This document shows, piece by piece, positions 5,953 to 6,806 of a stretch of 6,806 nucleotides of DNA (position 1 is the stretch's first letter; the number at the start of each line of letters is the position of its first letter). Made by a program: the position numbers and the translations under genes. The notes below the pieces were generated by a model. That model was not told the DNA's origin and did not search any database. It was given only the letters and a program-made list of their open reading frames with translations. This stretch comes from an uncultured Collinsella sp. (GTDB lineage: Bacteria; Actinomycetota; Coriobacteriia; Coriobacteriales; Coriobacteriaceae): positions 1 to 6,806 of the forward strand of contig CABSNH010000082.1 in assembly GCA_902478985.1 (NCBI GenBank), in the 5' to 3' direction.

Positions 5953-5977
5953 TGACAAAGGGACTGTCCCCCTGTCA
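5953..5977. repeat. Short imperfect palindrome, REP-like
   Basis: TGACA (5953-5957) pairs with TGTCA (5973-5977) and GGGA (5960-5963) with TCCC (5967-5970) around a CTG loop; only an AA/CC pair interrupts the stem. It lies between the DUF1275 stop and its terminator. Palindromes of the GGGAC-TGTCCC kind seem to be dispersed in genomes of gut actinobacteria, but this is from memory and only one copy is in the window. Confidence 0.4.
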
Positions 5978-5987
5978 CATCCTGCCG

Positions 5988-6704
5988 CTATTTTTGGCAG
6001 GCGTCTTTCCAATCTTCGCAGGCGCGTTTCCAGCGAGAGCGCAAGTCACGCTCGCGGTCGATAAACATGATGGCAAACGCGATAAACAGCAGCACACTCG
6101 CCACCGCAATGGAGTGCAACCCCATGCGCTCAATACACCAGTTGCCCAGCACGGCGCCAAACACAAAGGTAAAGATCACGCCAAAGTACAGCACGCCGTT
6201 TTCCAAAAAGCCGCGCTTGTGGGTGATGATGTAGTCGTCCACGTTTTGCAGCGCATTGCGCAGGTTACCGATGCACATGGTCGTGGCGATGCCGTGTCCA
6301 TGTATCTTGCGGAAGCTCTCGACCTGCATGCCGCAGGCAAACGAGGTGAGGCAGTTGGCGAGCAGGTTGTAACCGCCACCGGGGATAAAGCTCACGCCCA
6401 GCAAGATGATGGCTTCAAAGAACACCGTCACTTGGCGCCAGTGAATCACGCTGCCAAACCGCTCGTGAACCAGGTCGGCAAGCATAATACCCACGGCAAA
6501 CGACACCACGGGGAAGAAGTAACGCCCCGCCAGCGCCCAATTGCCCTCTGAGATGCTCACGCCCACCAGCAAGATATTGCCCGTCTGCGCGTTGGCGAAA
6601 ACATGGTCGCGCCCAATGTACGAATACACATCCATAAAGCCACCGGCGAGCGCCAAGATGATGCCCAGCTCAATAGACTCCGATATCTGTTTGGCACGCT
6701 GCAT
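5988..6704 (-). CDS. DUF1275 / YoaK-family integral membrane protein
   Basis: A 238-residue membrane protein of the DUF1275 (YoaK-like) family, whose transported substrate or role is not established. Family marks: ALAGGFMDVYSY (18-29), the conserved ANAQTGN (37-43), CGMQVESF (124-131) and TTMCIGNLRN (141-150). Hydrophobic segments lie at about 11-30, 35-52, 62-82, 92-108, 112-128, 168-188 and 196-215, followed by a charged tail (DRERDLRSRWKR), probably cytoplasmic. There is no cleavable signal peptide. The start was set at the ATG of 6702-6704 because AAGGAGG lies 10 nt upstream and the protein then begins MQRAKQ just before the first membrane segment. The open frame continues to 6788, but those 28 extra residues are polar and unlike the family. 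It is monocistronic as far as seen, with its own terminator. The family assignment is firm; any function would be a guess. Confidence 0.9.
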   Translation of the reverse strand: MQRAKQISESIELGIILALAGGFMDVYSYIGRDHVFANAQTGNILLVGVSISEGNWALAGRYFFPVVSFAVGIMLADLVHERFGSVIHWRQVTVFFEAIILLGVSFIPGGGYNLLANCLTSFACGMQVESFRKIHGHGIATTMCIGNLRNALQNVDDYIITHKRGFLENGVLYFGVIFTFVFGAVLGNWCIERMGLHSIAVASVLLFIAFAIMFIDRERDLRSRWKRACEDWKDACQK

Positions 6705-6714
6705 CGTCGTGCAT

Positions 6715-6720
6715 CCTCCT
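6715..6720 (-). promoter_or_regulatory. Strong ribosome binding site that fixes the DUF1275 start
   Basis: AGGAGG (complement of 6715-6720) lies 10 nt before the ATG at 6704. It favours this start over the upstream in-frame ATGs near 6788, 6779 and 6767, which have no comparable site. An ATG directly after the site (complement of 6712-6714) is out of frame. Confidence 0.75.
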
Positions 6721-6806
6721 TGTTGACGACTCTCTCGTGCGTTGGCGGAGACATAGCCGCCGTTCATACTGTAACCCATTGACAACATGGCGTGCGCGCG
6801 AGACGG

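Noticed and set aside
6721..6806. Promoter for the DUF1275 gene (TTGTCA on the minus strand near 6780)
   Set aside because: TTGTCA is a good -35, but no -10 box lies at 16-18 bp from it, so I could not support a promoter call.

Overview
The window looks like chromosome of a high-G+C actinobacterium of the Coriobacteriia, most likely a gut Collinsella or close relative. This is inferred from protein character, G/C-rich codons and strong AGGAGG-type ribosome sites; no 16S or other marker is present. It holds six protein genes (one cut by the window edge) and no tRNA, rRNA, CRISPR array or insertion sequence that I can see.

Layout. Plus strand, left end: the 3' part of a cysteine synthase gene (cysK), then a leader with an extended -10 promoter running straight into a perfect 9-bp hairpin plus T-tract, then mnmA (tRNA 2-thiouridylase). 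All remaining genes are on the minus strand. A 457-residue protein joining an excisionase/MerR-type DNA-binding domain to a HipA-like kinase converges on mnmA with an 8-bp gap and is preceded by a very AT-rich control region (27% G+C over 3181-3240). Next comes an intrinsic terminator, an M42-family metalloaminopeptidase, a 128-nt foldback with 30-bp perfect arms, an iron-dependent alcohol dehydrogenase very like lactaldehyde reductase FucO with its own operator-like promoter region, another intrinsic terminator, and a DUF1275/YoaK membrane protein.

The genes look mostly like independent units. cysK and mnmA both concern sulfur (cysteine supply and tRNA thiolation, which draws its sulfur from cysteine), but terminator and promoter signals between them argue against a simple operon. 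FucO would reduce lactaldehyde to 1,2-propanediol during anaerobic fucose or rhamnose use, although no other fucose gene is in view. M42 and fucO point the same way but are separated by the foldback.

The items most worth a second look are the solitary HTH-HipA-like fusion with a repeat-bearing control region, the 128-nt nested foldback directly after fucO, and the promoter-terminator overlap in the mnmA leader. None is proven to be a new system.
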